This document shows, piece by piece, positions 46,081 to 56,315 of a stretch of 64,000 nt of DNA. Below the pieces are notes generated by a model that saw only the letters and a program-made list of their open reading frames with translations, was not told the DNA's origin and did not search any database. The stretch is from the NCBI GenBank assembly GCA_035578905.1, contig JAQJVL010000287.1:713501-777500 (forward strand), written 5' to 3'. The stretch's first letter is position 1. Every line of letters starts with the position of its first letter. The position numbers and the translations under genes were made by a program. The DNA is from Stictocephala bisonia. Taxonomy: Eukaryota > Arthropoda > Insecta > Hemiptera > Membracidae.

Positions 46081-47400
46081 GTAAGTACTTGTTCGATATT
46101 GTCTGTCTATTATTATTTAGTCATATATCTTGTTAAAAAATATTCCGTAAGTTTAGTTTCATATTCAATGCTTAATGATCTGTTAACATTCTATAGTGTG
46201 CAACGGTTTTAACTCACGGAGAGATAGATTAAACCCACATTGTAAAGCAGCCTGTAATAAAATAAACTGTCATTCAATATAACAACGTTGTTTAGTCAAA
46301 CAAGTGTCAATGACTAAATAATGAACAAAATTGAATCCTTACAATTCAAAACAGGAAGCTTATTCTTTTTTGTTGAAAGTGAAAATAGGTTAAACAAATC
46401 AAAATGTATGTCATCAAACATTCCACTTAATAACAACACTTCTTCTGTTGCCTTAATTATATCCAATAACGCGGTTAACTTCATGCTTACTTGGTAGTTC
46501 ACTCCTGAAACTAATCCAGACCTGTCTATTATATGGACCAAAGCATGAAATTTTTAAAGAAGCCATCTATGAAGAAGCCAGCCAGTAATGATTTCATTTT
46601 GTTAAATATAAAAAATAATTTATTTTTAGAATATCTGTAATAGTGTTATTACAGTGACAAATGAGTAGTTGTTTTGAGCCCTTCAGGAGATTAATGTACT
46701 TTAGGATTGTACTTAAACTAATTAAATTATCAGCCAAGTGTTAAAATCGCTAGCTCATTCTGGTATTGTCCGAAAAGTTTTACCAAATCCGCGGAGTTTG
46801 AACATTGTGTTTTACTTTTTCCAGGGAATGAGTATTTAATTACAAGACGTCCATCTAGGCCATTTACTCCATGAACACATTTTAGCTCTAATCTTGGTCA
46901 TCGTTAAACCAGATATGTTAAGTAACAAAACATGGGAAGTTGAATAAGCCTTTTCTAGTAATCAAATTCAATATGCTCTGAATAAGCTCATGGCAATCCT
47001 AAAATGTTAAGAGAAGAAGCAATGATATTGTAAGATTACAAGATTACAAGCAAGTATATTTTTTGTCAGTTGTAAAAAGCGATGTGTAACTAAATCTTCT
47101 GCTTGCATGAGACAAAACATTAAATGTATTTGAAAATTGCATATTTGAACTATAGGTTAGGTTAAAGGGCATTAGGCCAGGAATTAGTATATTGGAGAGA
47201 TAGGACATCAGCAAACTTATCTTAGAAGACAAGTTCACTAACACCAAAGTAGTAGTAACATACTCAAAAAAAAGAATCAGAAAATCACACAAATTTTTAG
47301 TGCCACTGCCACTTACTTTAGGTGAGTAGAGAGACAGACTGACATGGCTTCCACTATTGCTGAGTAGTTGGCAGTGGTGGGGGTTGTACATCCATAGAAC
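46081..47400. other. Intron, nothing recognised
   Basis: AT-rich. A minus-strand frame at 47044-47391 has no family resemblance I can see and may be the end of the adjoining Penelope element. A short TA run lies at about 47413-47432. Confidence 0.4.
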
Positions 47401-47403
47401 AGC

Positions 47404-48720
47404 AACACTCAGGTATATATATATATATATATGAAGTTTGCTGATGGGGAAGGGGTTGAAGGAAAGTGGTCTGTCTTATGTTCAGATTAGGTGGGTCATG
47501 GGATCCATTGGTGTCCTAATTCCATCCTTCGGAGTTGGGAACTATTGGCATGGGAAGGAAGGAATCTGATTACTTTAGTGGTGTAATACTGATCAAAATT
47601 TTGATTATGGAGAAGAGTATGGGCAGAGAGAGGTTTTTTAGGATTTTGGACTTTGCAATCATGTCTATGGCCATTCATGCGTTTTCGAAGGGTTTCATTG
47701 GTAAGGCCAATATATTGGGCAGGACAGTGTTGGCACTGGAGTTGATAAATTAAATTGTTGGAATCACAAGAGTGGTTTCCAGGTATTTTGTAGGTTAAGG
47801 AGGTAGTGGAGCTTGTGAAAGGTGTGGCTGGGAGATAATAGGGCTGGTTTTGCAAGCTTTCTTGTTTGCAAGGATTAGAACCGGGTGGTTGCTGGTCTTT
47901 AGGACAGGTCAGGATGTTCGGATTGGAAAAGGATGGATCAGGATTTGGCGTAGGTTTTTGTTTTGTCTGAAAGTCACAGTAGGAGGTTTTTCAAGGAGAT
48001 CTTTGGTGTGGGGGAAGCTTTTAAGATGTTGAAGCCATCTTTTAGGAATTGGTTGAGTTTCTGTAGGCCATGGTGGTAATTAGTGACAAGGAGTAAGTAT
48101 TGGGAACTGCTTCTGGTTTGAGTTTGGTTTTGGGACTGGGCTAAGCGGATTTGGTTTTTAATAAGGTTGGTAGGGTAACCTCTCTTTTGGAATGCACTAA
48201 CAAGTTGGTTGTTGTATTTAGTTAGGTTTCTGGGAGAGGAAATGATATGTTTGGCACGGGTGACTAGGCTATAGGGTAGGGAGCGTTTAGTGTTGTTGGG
48301 GTGACAGCTGATATAGTGAAGATATTGTTGTTTATTGGTAGGTTTGATGTGAATATCAGTTTGAAGGACACTGTCCTCCAATCCAATTTCAACATCAAGG
48401 AAGACTATGCGTTCAGAAGAGAATTGCCAGTTGAATTTCAGGGATGAAAAGTTTTGTAGGCTTTGAAGAATTGTTTCAAGATTGGTTTCGGTGTCAGTCC
48501 AGATAATGAAAATATCATCGATGAAACGGAGCCAACAGAGGGGTTGAACGGGTTGTTTTTGAAGGAAAGTCTTCTCCAATTTCCCCATGAACAGGTTGGC
48601 ATAGGAAGGGGCCATGCGGGTAACCATAGCTGTACCCTTGATCTGGAGGTAGTTGATGGACCTTTGGAAGTGGTTTTTTCCAAGTTCAGCTGACTCAATT
48701 CATCCTTGGAATTGTACCGC
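47404..48720 (-). mobile_element. Penelope-like element, truncated, minus strand
   Basis: It contains the C-terminal part of the Penelope reverse transcriptase and its GIY-YIG endonuclease, in the usual order on the minus strand. It is cut at about 48720 within RT (fingers and the first catalytic motif are missing), a typical 5' truncation. No terminal repeat was identified for this copy. Confidence 0.88.
47496..48700 (-). pseudogene. Penelope RT plus GIY-YIG endonuclease relic
   Basis: The RT part begins near GKNHFQRSINYLQIKGTAM then VTRMAPSYANLFMGKLE, has WLRFIDDIFIIW (catalytic Asp pair) and later KPTNKQQYLHYISCHPNN and KRSLPYS, all hallmarks of Penelope RTs. The frame ends at 47974. In another frame (47855-47496) come NNLIYQLQCQHCPAQYIGLT, NETLRKRMNGHR and the rest of a GIY-YIG nuclease, with the Tyr-Ile-Gly and Arg of the active site. 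The frameshift between RT and nuclease and the missing N-terminus make this copy inactive. Confidence 0.88.
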
Positions 48721-49384
48721 ACCTCAAGTCCCCTGGTGCTGATCTGGTATCAGGAGGCTATTTGGAAGCGAAGAATTCTGGTAATGAACTCCAACTAATG
48801 GTGTTGCGACCAAATGTGCTCACAATATATCTCCAAGCAAAATTCTTTCCGGGACACGTAATCATTGTAGGCTATTTCGTAAATTATTATTGTAATAGCC
48901 AGTCCTAAATATGTATTTTTTTCAATAATTTGTCCCATGATGTCCACAACCTCATGTTAAGACAGCAACTAGAGGTAGCTTCATCATATGGGAGGAATTG
49001 ACTCACACAACATGATGTTGTACTGCTACTTAAACGAGAGGTGACAAGTAAAGTATTGGAAAAAAATTGTCTTGAACTTTATATCTTGCATGATTCTCAA
49101 TGCCTATATTATATAAAAAGAAGTCTGTAGTACCAATAATATTGTACCAGCTTGGCACTACCAGTTTGTTGTCAGTATTATTGAAAGTGTTGGCAATGAA
49201 AGAATGAATGTATTAATGCAGGCAATCTGAACTAGGCCTTGGTGAAGCAAATTCCAGCTGTTCTCAAAATGCTCGAGGACATTTGCTTCCTGGGACCAAA
49301 AACTTGCTGGCTCTGCACTAACAGAGGGACTAGTCACAAGTTAGTGTGCGTAGAACCAGATGCAGATAGTCAATGTTAGCTATT

Positions 49385-49615
49385 TCAGTTCATCGCTCCA
49401 CCACTTTCAATAAATCATTCATTGTATTATACATGCAGACTCTGGAATGCTCTGCCTGATGATATCAGATCTATTGATAAGCGCACTGGGTTCGGGGCGG
49501 AGGTGAGATGTTATCTGCTACTAGCCTCTCGGGAGTAGTGGCTGGTGGTGGTGGTGGTGATGGTAATGAGTGTTTGTGCCGAATGAATGTACTTTGTAAA
49601 AGATTTAATGAGTAG
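49385..49615 (+). mobile_element. LINE 3' fragment
   Basis: On the + strand it reads FIAPPLSINHSLYYTCRLWN, ALPDDIRSI, FGAEVRCYLL and a (GGT)n-like tract. RLWNxLPxxIR...F...xYL is the usual C-terminal motif of CR1/Jockey-type LINE proteins. It ends directly at the inverted arm of the Penelope element, which suggests the latter inserted at or near its 3' end. Confidence 0.65.
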
Positions 49616-50546
49616 TATAAAAATAAAAATAAAATTACCTCTGTCAACAGTTCAAATATTTTATAATATGTATGACGATCGTTTCAACATTATAATGTCA
49701 TCTTCAGATATAAATAAATAAATAAAGGTTATAAACAAAAATTGTATAAGTTGACATTTTAAAAATATAGAAAGATGTGTTTGTCTTGATAATTAAGTTA
49801 TTCCAGGTGTAGTGGTGTTATCAGCTGGTCTTTGTTTTCTTGGTGTTGTTTTTTGACTTAAAATACTATTAAAAATAAAATGGGATTTAAACTGTAATTT
49901 ATCATTTAAAATATTTTCATTGTGGTTTTTTTGAATACAATTTTTAATGGTTCAATTAAAATATTGAAAAAGGTGACAAATCAGGTGTATATAAAATTAA
50001 ATGTGCTAGTTGTCCAAGCATTTATATTGGAAAAACATTCAAGCAAGATATAAAGAACACCATCCTAATCCAAAAACAGACAAACAAAAATCAACATTCG
50101 CCCAGCATCTGGTTGACAAAAACCATGATATTAGTGATCTAAATACAGGCCTACAAATTCTACATACATGCAAAAAAGGAAATAAACTAGATACTCTTGA
50201 AGAATACGAAATATATAAAGCGCATACTCAAAAAAACCACAATGAAAATATTTTAAATGATAAATTACAGTTTAAATCCCATTTTATTTTTAATAGTATT
50301 TTAAGTCAAAAAACAACACCAAGAAAACAAAGACCAGCTGATAACACCACTACACCTGGAATAACTTAATTATCAAGACAAACACATCTTTCTATATTTT
50401 TAAAATGTCAACTTATACAATTTTTGTTTATAACCTTTATTTATTTATTTATATCTGAAGATGACATTATAATGTTGAAACGATCGTCATACATATTATA
50501 AAATATTTGAACTGTTGACAGAGGTAATTTTATTTTTATTTTTATA
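49616..50546 (+). mobile_element. Penelope-like element with inverted terminal repeats
   Basis: Arms 49616-49934 and 50228-50546 (319 bp) are near-perfect reverse complements, with outer words ATTACCTCTGTCAACAG and CTGTTGACAGAGGTAAT. The loop and right arm encode a GIY-YIG nuclease. The left arm therefore contains the reverse complement of the nuclease C-terminus and the 3' UTR. Inverted, partly coding terminal repeats are known for Penelope-like elements. The core RT is absent. Confidence 0.9.
49960..50369 (+). pseudogene. GIY-YIG endonuclease of the Penelope relic
   Basis: The frame reads EKGDKSGVYKIKCASCPSIY then IGKTFKQ, then shifts by an indel into a frame that runs to a TAA at 50367, including QARYKEH, KSTFAQHLVDKNH and LDTLEEYEIYKA. 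GVYKIxCxxC-xYIGxT and Fx-HLxxxxH followed by LxxLExxEIYxA are the GIY-YIG motifs of Penelope nucleases. This copy belongs to a different subfamily from the one at 47496. Confidence 0.88.
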
Positions 50547-50559
50547 TAATCTTAAAACA

Positions 50560-50886
50560 GTTCAGGGGCTAAATAAACAGTTTTTGAATTAATGAGTAGC
50601 CTTAGTTTTTTTTGATAATAGTGAAATTATTGTTAGTTTTAAGTTAAATACAACTCATATTTTGACTGTACGGTTTACTTCCCAATTATATTTATATTTT
50701 TAATTTCCTGTGAATTTTATATTTAAAATTATACCCTATTTAAATTATATTATCTATGATGAGGTTAAGTGGTAGAGACGGCTTTGTAATAAAGACGTTT
50801 TTCATTTCATTTCCAGCAATCAATAACAGTTTATTGTAACAAGGTCTTAGTTCAGCTTAATATTACTATATATGTTTTCCTTTTAG
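50560..50886. other. Intron with a LINE-like 3' tail at 50740-50816
   Basis: TGAGGTTAAGTGGTAGAGAC then GGCTTTGTAATAAAGACG and a TTTTTCATTTCATTTCC tail look like the 3' end of a LINE with a pentamer tail. The exon acceptor CTTTTAG follows at 50880-50886. Confidence 0.45.
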
Positions 50887-50995
50887 AAAGAAAATGTTCC
50901 TGCTATGTGTTCAAGTGAGAGTTTTACCAAAGATCCTCCATCAGAGGTGCCTCCAAATTCATTATTGTGTTCCCACCTTGCATCTAAACGTCTAA
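50887..50995 (+). CDS. PPP4R1: PPP4R1 internal exon in the variable linker
   Basis: This exon has 36 codons plus one base, from KENVPAMCSSESFTKDPPSE to LLCSHLASKRL. The acceptor is TTCCTTTTAG and the donor CTAA/GTAAGT, phase 1. It is weakly conserved and Ser/Pro-rich, like the disordered linker of the family. The phases on both sides fit exactly, and the next exon restarts with strongly conserved sequence. Confidence 0.85.
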
Positions 50996-53769
50996 GTAAG
51001 TAGTTACAGTATTATTAGTATTTGATATTTTTGTATCATGCTCTTTTTAATTTAATTTATTTGTTATTTAAGAAGAACCATGCTGAGGATTTATTTAGAA
51101 GACAGCAGTCTAGTTAGCTTGCTCGTTTATACTGTTCAATTAATCCAATTTCTTCAAACACCTTCTTCAAAGTAGCCTGTTCCCCTGTATGAGGTTTTAT
51201 TCAAATTACACAAAATAGAATAAAATCGTGGTATTGAAAACATGAGATAATGATATTAAGGCATTTGAAATCGAATAGAGTTAAGGACGAATACCAGAGA
51301 AGCTCATTGTTTGTGTACATCTCAAACTATGAATATTCAAGGTATTTGAATGGTTAGTTTGTTTAAATAGTTAGATATTTGCTGGCAGCTAGAATCTGAC
51401 TATTTATTGTTTTAGTTTTTTAACTGTAATAGATTTACTTTTACAGTAATAAATAAATGTACTCTTTAATTGTAAATTGGATACTTTCATAAAAACATGC
51501 TTTCCCACGATTAAATGTTTTGTATACAGATTGGAAGAAAAGTCCCAGAACGGTTAAATATTGTTTGGGCTATTACAGATGAAGGTACAAAACTTTGTAC
51601 TTTGCTACTGGACATGAAAATATATTTTACAATGTATTAAGTGATTCTTAGTAAGGGGACGGCCCGGAATTAGGAAGAAAAAAGTAAGCATATAGTACAA
51701 GAAACCAGGTAAAAACTGTAGAAAAGTTGGGATTAAATAGAAAGTATTCAAATCAATTCGAAACGTTTTGCAACTTGTTAAGGAAGGTCTCAACATAAGA
51801 AATACAGTCTGGAATTTTAAAGTCCGGAAATGGTTACAACAAGCAAACAAAAATAAATATAATTGGAATAAACGAAAAATGCACTACATAGTTTAATGAA
51901 CATTAGTACCTAAGGTTATTTAAGTCGCTTATTTAGATTTTAACATTGAAAATATTGTAAATCAAAATGGCGGATGGGAAATGTTGCTTTCTGGCCGCTA
52001 TCACGACTGTTGAGAATAAAAGGTAAAAAAAATATGTACTCATACATTTACTGTGGTTTTTAACACGTTGAGGGCTAAGCCTGAAATGACAAAATTCATT
52101 CTAATCCTAAAAAAACACACCAATAAACAGAAAACACTTCCAAACTTGCGACTGATGCACACAAATATGAATAGGTTTGTATACAACGTAACGTCTTACC
52201 TTTACGAGATCCGATTTCACACTGATGAATCAACCGTGCAACTACAAATTCGAAATCCATATTCGCGCATATCTTGACGATCGGCGTCTTAAGAATAAAT
52301 TAATAAATAAATTAGACGTTTGATAAGGCTGTGGTTCAATAAAAATTACTTGCCGAATCTCTAAATTCGTCGTAATTTGTTTAGAAAATGTTGTCCAAAG
52401 TTTCTCCCTCACTTGGGTTGATTCGTCATTGTTTTACAGTTTACATCGACGTCAATGTGAACAGGGAACCGTTCAGTGAGTTTACGAATAAAAATTATCG
52501 TACTTTACTACCTTTTATTATTGTCTAACCTAGTCATGAAACCGTTGACAGGACAAATTGACAGGAAAAAATATTGTATGCGCAAATGTTACACACACAG
52601 TTTTGGTGACCTAAGGTGTTTACAGAATAATAATTAATATTCGTTCACCATGGATATATATCTCGATTATTTTTATTTGACAGAAAATAAATCAATAATG
52701 TTGTGTCATACGCTGCTAGAATGTCATTACCATATTTTATATGATACGATACAGTATTTTCTTACATCAATCATTGGACGATTCCCTGCTCAGATTAAAA
52801 ACCAAAATAGATCTCAATCGACTCGCAAGAAATATACGATAATTTCAGTTCTGAACAGGAGCTGAACGGTTCTTTGCACGTACGTATACTACAACCGATG
52901 TGAACTTTCGCCTAGAAAAGATGGGAACTTTGATTTTTGGAATCTAAAGTGACCTGTTCTCGGTACTCTTTTGATTGAGCGATATTATTGATATGAACGA
53001 AAATATGCATAATTTCCATGGCGTACAGACCATTAGATTTGTATCGGTAACAGGTCTTTTTGAGCATCTTGAACCGGATCTCTCGTCCCCTTTCTTGGGT
53101 CATAAAGACAATAACCCGCACTTCTGTTTTATTCACGCTATTTTAGGTTAGGGTACAAGTGACTAGTAGACTCGGACAACCAACATGTGTGATCGCTTCC
53201 TTCCCAGCTCAATTGTTCACTTTGAACTAGTTTAAATCATAATGAATGAACTCGTTCACTACGTCGACTAGTTCATTTGATAGTCGTCGTGTACTACCTA
53301 TTCCTAGGCACATTGTTTAGTTCATAATTACGTGTTCCAAACTGTAAACGTATGATTAAGGGTAAAATAAAACACAACGAAGTGCACATTTTTTTATTCA
53401 TAACTTATAAAACTGTTTACTCTTAAAACTAAATTAAGATGTAAATCTGATATTTCGTGAAATACAACTACTCAATTGAACTTCCGAGTAGTTTCGGAAG
53501 CTTCGAGCCGAGTTTGATTAATAAAATACTAGATCAAATACTGATTAGTTATGGAAAATCAGCCTGAATCCCCCCCCGAGATATCACCATAATAATTTAT
53601 ATACTTGATCATATATGTTAGACCTGTTCATTAAATAAATATCATTTATTTGTATTCCAACTTGTGTCTCATTTAATATTATTTATCATTAAATTATATT
53701 TCCAATTAAAAAAATCCATTAGAAATGACAAGTTCTTTTATGTAATGTTTTAATATCTATCTGTTTTAG
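50996..53769. other. Intron with repeat-family copy 4 (52236-52320) and a piggyBac-like tip
   Basis: At 52064 TTAACACGTTGAGGGC has the form of a piggyBac-like tip, with no partner seen. Copy 4 of the ATAAATA-tailed family, with CATATCTTGACGATCGGCGTC and a tail AATAAATTAATAAATAAATT, follows on the + strand. AAAATGGCGG at 51965 is a YY1-like word also present in both foldback elements. At 53215-53280 GAACTAGTTTAAATC...GACTAGTTCA resembles the patch at 5610-5670. No gene seen. Confidence 0.5.
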
Positions 53770-54275
53770 TTTTGAATGGTCAGGTCTACTCAGCTTATGT
53801 TATTACATGACATGTTATTCTCATATACTGGTATAGGTAGACATAACTCAAACTCAGCCAACATATCTATTAGCAAATTTTTTATCCTAACAAGTTCACA
53901 TCCTGCTGAGCATAGTGCAATGTATTCAGCTTCCATTGAAGAAAGAGCAATTACACTTTGTTTTCTAGTACATCAAAAAACTACACATCCAAATATTTCA
54001 ATCATATAACCTGTAATTGACTTTCTTTCAAGTTCATTTGCCCAGTCTGCATCTGCATAGCCTACAGTTGGTGTGATAGATTTTGGACAGAACAGACCAA
54101 AATTCATTGTTCCTTTCACATATCTAAGAACTCTCTTGAGAGAGCAACCCATTGTTTTTCAGTAGAATTTGTTTGATAACAGCTAAAGAAATTTACTGCA
54201 ACTCATAGGTCAGATCAGGTTGATACCATTGCATACATTAAACATCTAACCAGTTCTCCAAAACTGGCAAACATT
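53770..54275 (-). pseudogene. Ty1/copia RT-RNase H fragment
   Basis: The minus strand reads GELVRCLMYAM...DLxVAVNFFSCYQTNSTEKQWVAL, then after a frameshift RVLRYVKGTMNFGLFCP, TVGYADADWANELERKSITG and, after a stop, CTRKQSVIALSSMEAEYIAL then CSAGCE. YADADWA, RKSxTGY and RKQxxVALSSxEAEYxA are diagnostic for copia-type RNase H. No LTRs were found nearby. It is a decayed fragment cut off at the foldback element that starts at 54295. Confidence 0.88.
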
Positions 54276-54294
54276 TTTGACCATGTGTTTATCC

Positions 54295-55583
54295 TATACA
54301 GAGTGTTCCTGAACTCTGAGCATATTTTTAGGTATTGATTGTGGGACGAAAACAAGACATAATATCATATTTAATAATTCCAAATCACCTACTGTATCCG
54401 TACAGCTGCCATTTTGTATTTTTTACAAATTATTTTTAAAACTATTTAACCTATAGAGTTAAAATTTGTTGATATACAAATTACTAATAAAACCATTTCC
54501 TTACTCAAATTAAAAAAATCAAAAACCTTTTTCTATTATTTTCAAAATGGCGGCACTTTGAAATTTTTGATCCTTAATAACTTTTGAAATGTAAGGAATA
54601 CAAAAAAGTCACAATAAAACTTTTTTTTGAAAATTAAAATTGCAATCCATAAAAGTAAAGTTGAATGAAATCGGATGACAAACAATTGAGATTTGAGTAT
54701 TTTTGTATTTAATCATTTACATGTCAATACATATTTTTATTAAAGCAATATCATCTGCATATATAAACGTTAAAGACTTTGTTTTTGGGATGTCAGCGGT
54801 ATACACGTTGAATACAGTTGGAGCAAGAACAGACCCCCATGGCAGACCATCCTTCAACTGTCTAAAAGAGCTTTCTTCGCGACCGAGATATACTTTTATT
54901 AGCCTGGCATTAAGCATTGACTCCAAAAGTCACAAAAAAAGGTACAAGGAAGGAGGTTGTAGAACTTTAACAACAAACATTTGTTCTAAACTGTGCCATA
55001 AGCTGCTGTGAGATCAACAAAAGCTGCAGATGTTTTCAAATTCTTTTCAAACCCTTTCTCAATAAATGATGTCAGAGCTAGGATCTGGTCGCTACAACTT
55101 CGGAATTGAACTGGTGAAATTAATCAGAATAGATCGCTGATGTATTGTTGTGGTTGACTTATGCGGCACGTCACCATGGCTGTACACATTAACGCGTAAA
55201 TACAAAAATACTCAAATCTCAATTGTTTGTCATTGATTTCACTCAACTTTACTTTTTTGGATTACAAATTTAATTTTCATAAACTGTATTCTTATGACTT
55301 TATTCCTTAAATTTCAAAAGTTATTAAGGATCAAAAATGTCAAAGTGCCGCCATTTTGATATTTTTATTTCAGTAAGAAAATGATTTTAGTAGTGTGTAT
55401 ATCAAATTTTAAATCTATAGGTTAAATAGTTTTTAAAATAAAACATAGTTTGTAAAAAATACAAAATGGTGGCTGTACGGATACCGAAAGTGATTTGGAA
55501 TTATTAAATATGATAATATGTCTTGTTTTTGTCCCACAATCAATACCTAAAAATATCCTCAGAGTTATGGCACACTCTGTATA
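54295..55583. mobile_element. Foldback element with about 400-bp inverted arms around a LINE fragment
   Basis: Left arm 54295-54711 and right arm 55197-55583 are reverse complements at roughly 85-90 percent by eye. The outer tips are TATACAGAGTGT and ACACTCTGTATA. The inner ends share ATTTGAGTATTTTTGTATTTA. The arms include AAAATGGCGGCACTTTGA (54545) and its partner near 55343. TA is the likely target duplication. The 485-bp loop contains a reverse-transcriptase fragment on the minus strand. Confidence 0.88.
54717..55140 (-). pseudogene. LINE reverse-transcriptase fragment in the foldback loop
   Basis: The minus strand reads SCSDQILALTSFIEKGFEKN, LKTSAAFVDLTAAYGTV (first catalytic Asp), a stop, then LGREESSFRQLKDGLPWGSV, LAPTVFNVYTADIP and FIYADDIAL (catalytic Asp pair). 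This covers RT blocks 3-5 of a LINE different from the two other LINEs in the window. It has at least one stop, and W replaces Q in the usual GLPQGSV. The endonuclease and 3' end are missing. Confidence 0.85.
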
Positions 55584-55594
55584 TTAAATCAATC

Positions 55595-56202
55595 TGCTTG
55601 ACCTAAATTTACTAGAGAGACGATACCACACTAGCCATGGTCTACATCTAACTAAAAGGGGGAAAAAACATATCGCTAAGCTCATTAATCAAATGATCTG
55701 TCACTGTGCTAAAGCAAGCAGCTGTAGTACAATTCAAACAAGTACAAGAGACAGTACACTCAAGAACGGGAGCAGCGTTTATCGTAGCTTGCAACAGCGG
55801 AGTGAAGGTCGAAGTAAAATGAGCTACGACCACTCAATCCTTAAGAATGGGAGCAGTGTTCATCGTGGCCTACAACAGCAGAGTGAAGAATCAAGTAAAA
55901 CAAGCTACAACCACTCAACTCTTTCGAAAGGTCAAGGAAGTCCTGGTATGAGGAAAGAAGACAGAGCCCTATCACTCGAATCCCTGGAGGATTTCCCGCC
56001 ACTACCAGCTGTCATCCATACATTAGAAGACAAATTCAATAACTCTAGCGATATACACAACAGATCTAGTAATACAAATGATAATATAAAGGTACAAAGA
56101 CAGGTATTTGAAAACCAAAATTATATAACTCAACAAATTAAATCTACTAGAATAGAAAAGAAATCTCAGTTAGGTCACAGCATTGCCAGCAATTTAAACT
56201 AA
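55595..56202 (+). pseudogene. LINE first frame: esterase-domain end plus linker
   Basis: The frame begins LLERRYHTSHGLHLTKRGKK then HIAKLINQM, matching the C-terminal end of SGNH-type esterase domains found in CR1-like LINEs (FTRHGLHLNxxGK). It continues into a linker with a 30-codon internal duplication, LKNGSSVYRSLQQRSEG versus LKNGSSVHRGLQQQSEE. It stops at TAA 56200. The N-terminal part is missing, removed by truncation or by the foldback insertion. Confidence 0.7.
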
Positions 56203-56315
56203 GAGTATCTGACAAAGAGTATCACTCTGCATGTTCCAATTTCAGTAACTACCCTAAAACTAACGTAAGAGCTAGTAATATCTCCTCAACCTTAGAACCA
56301 CAAAATTGCCATAGT

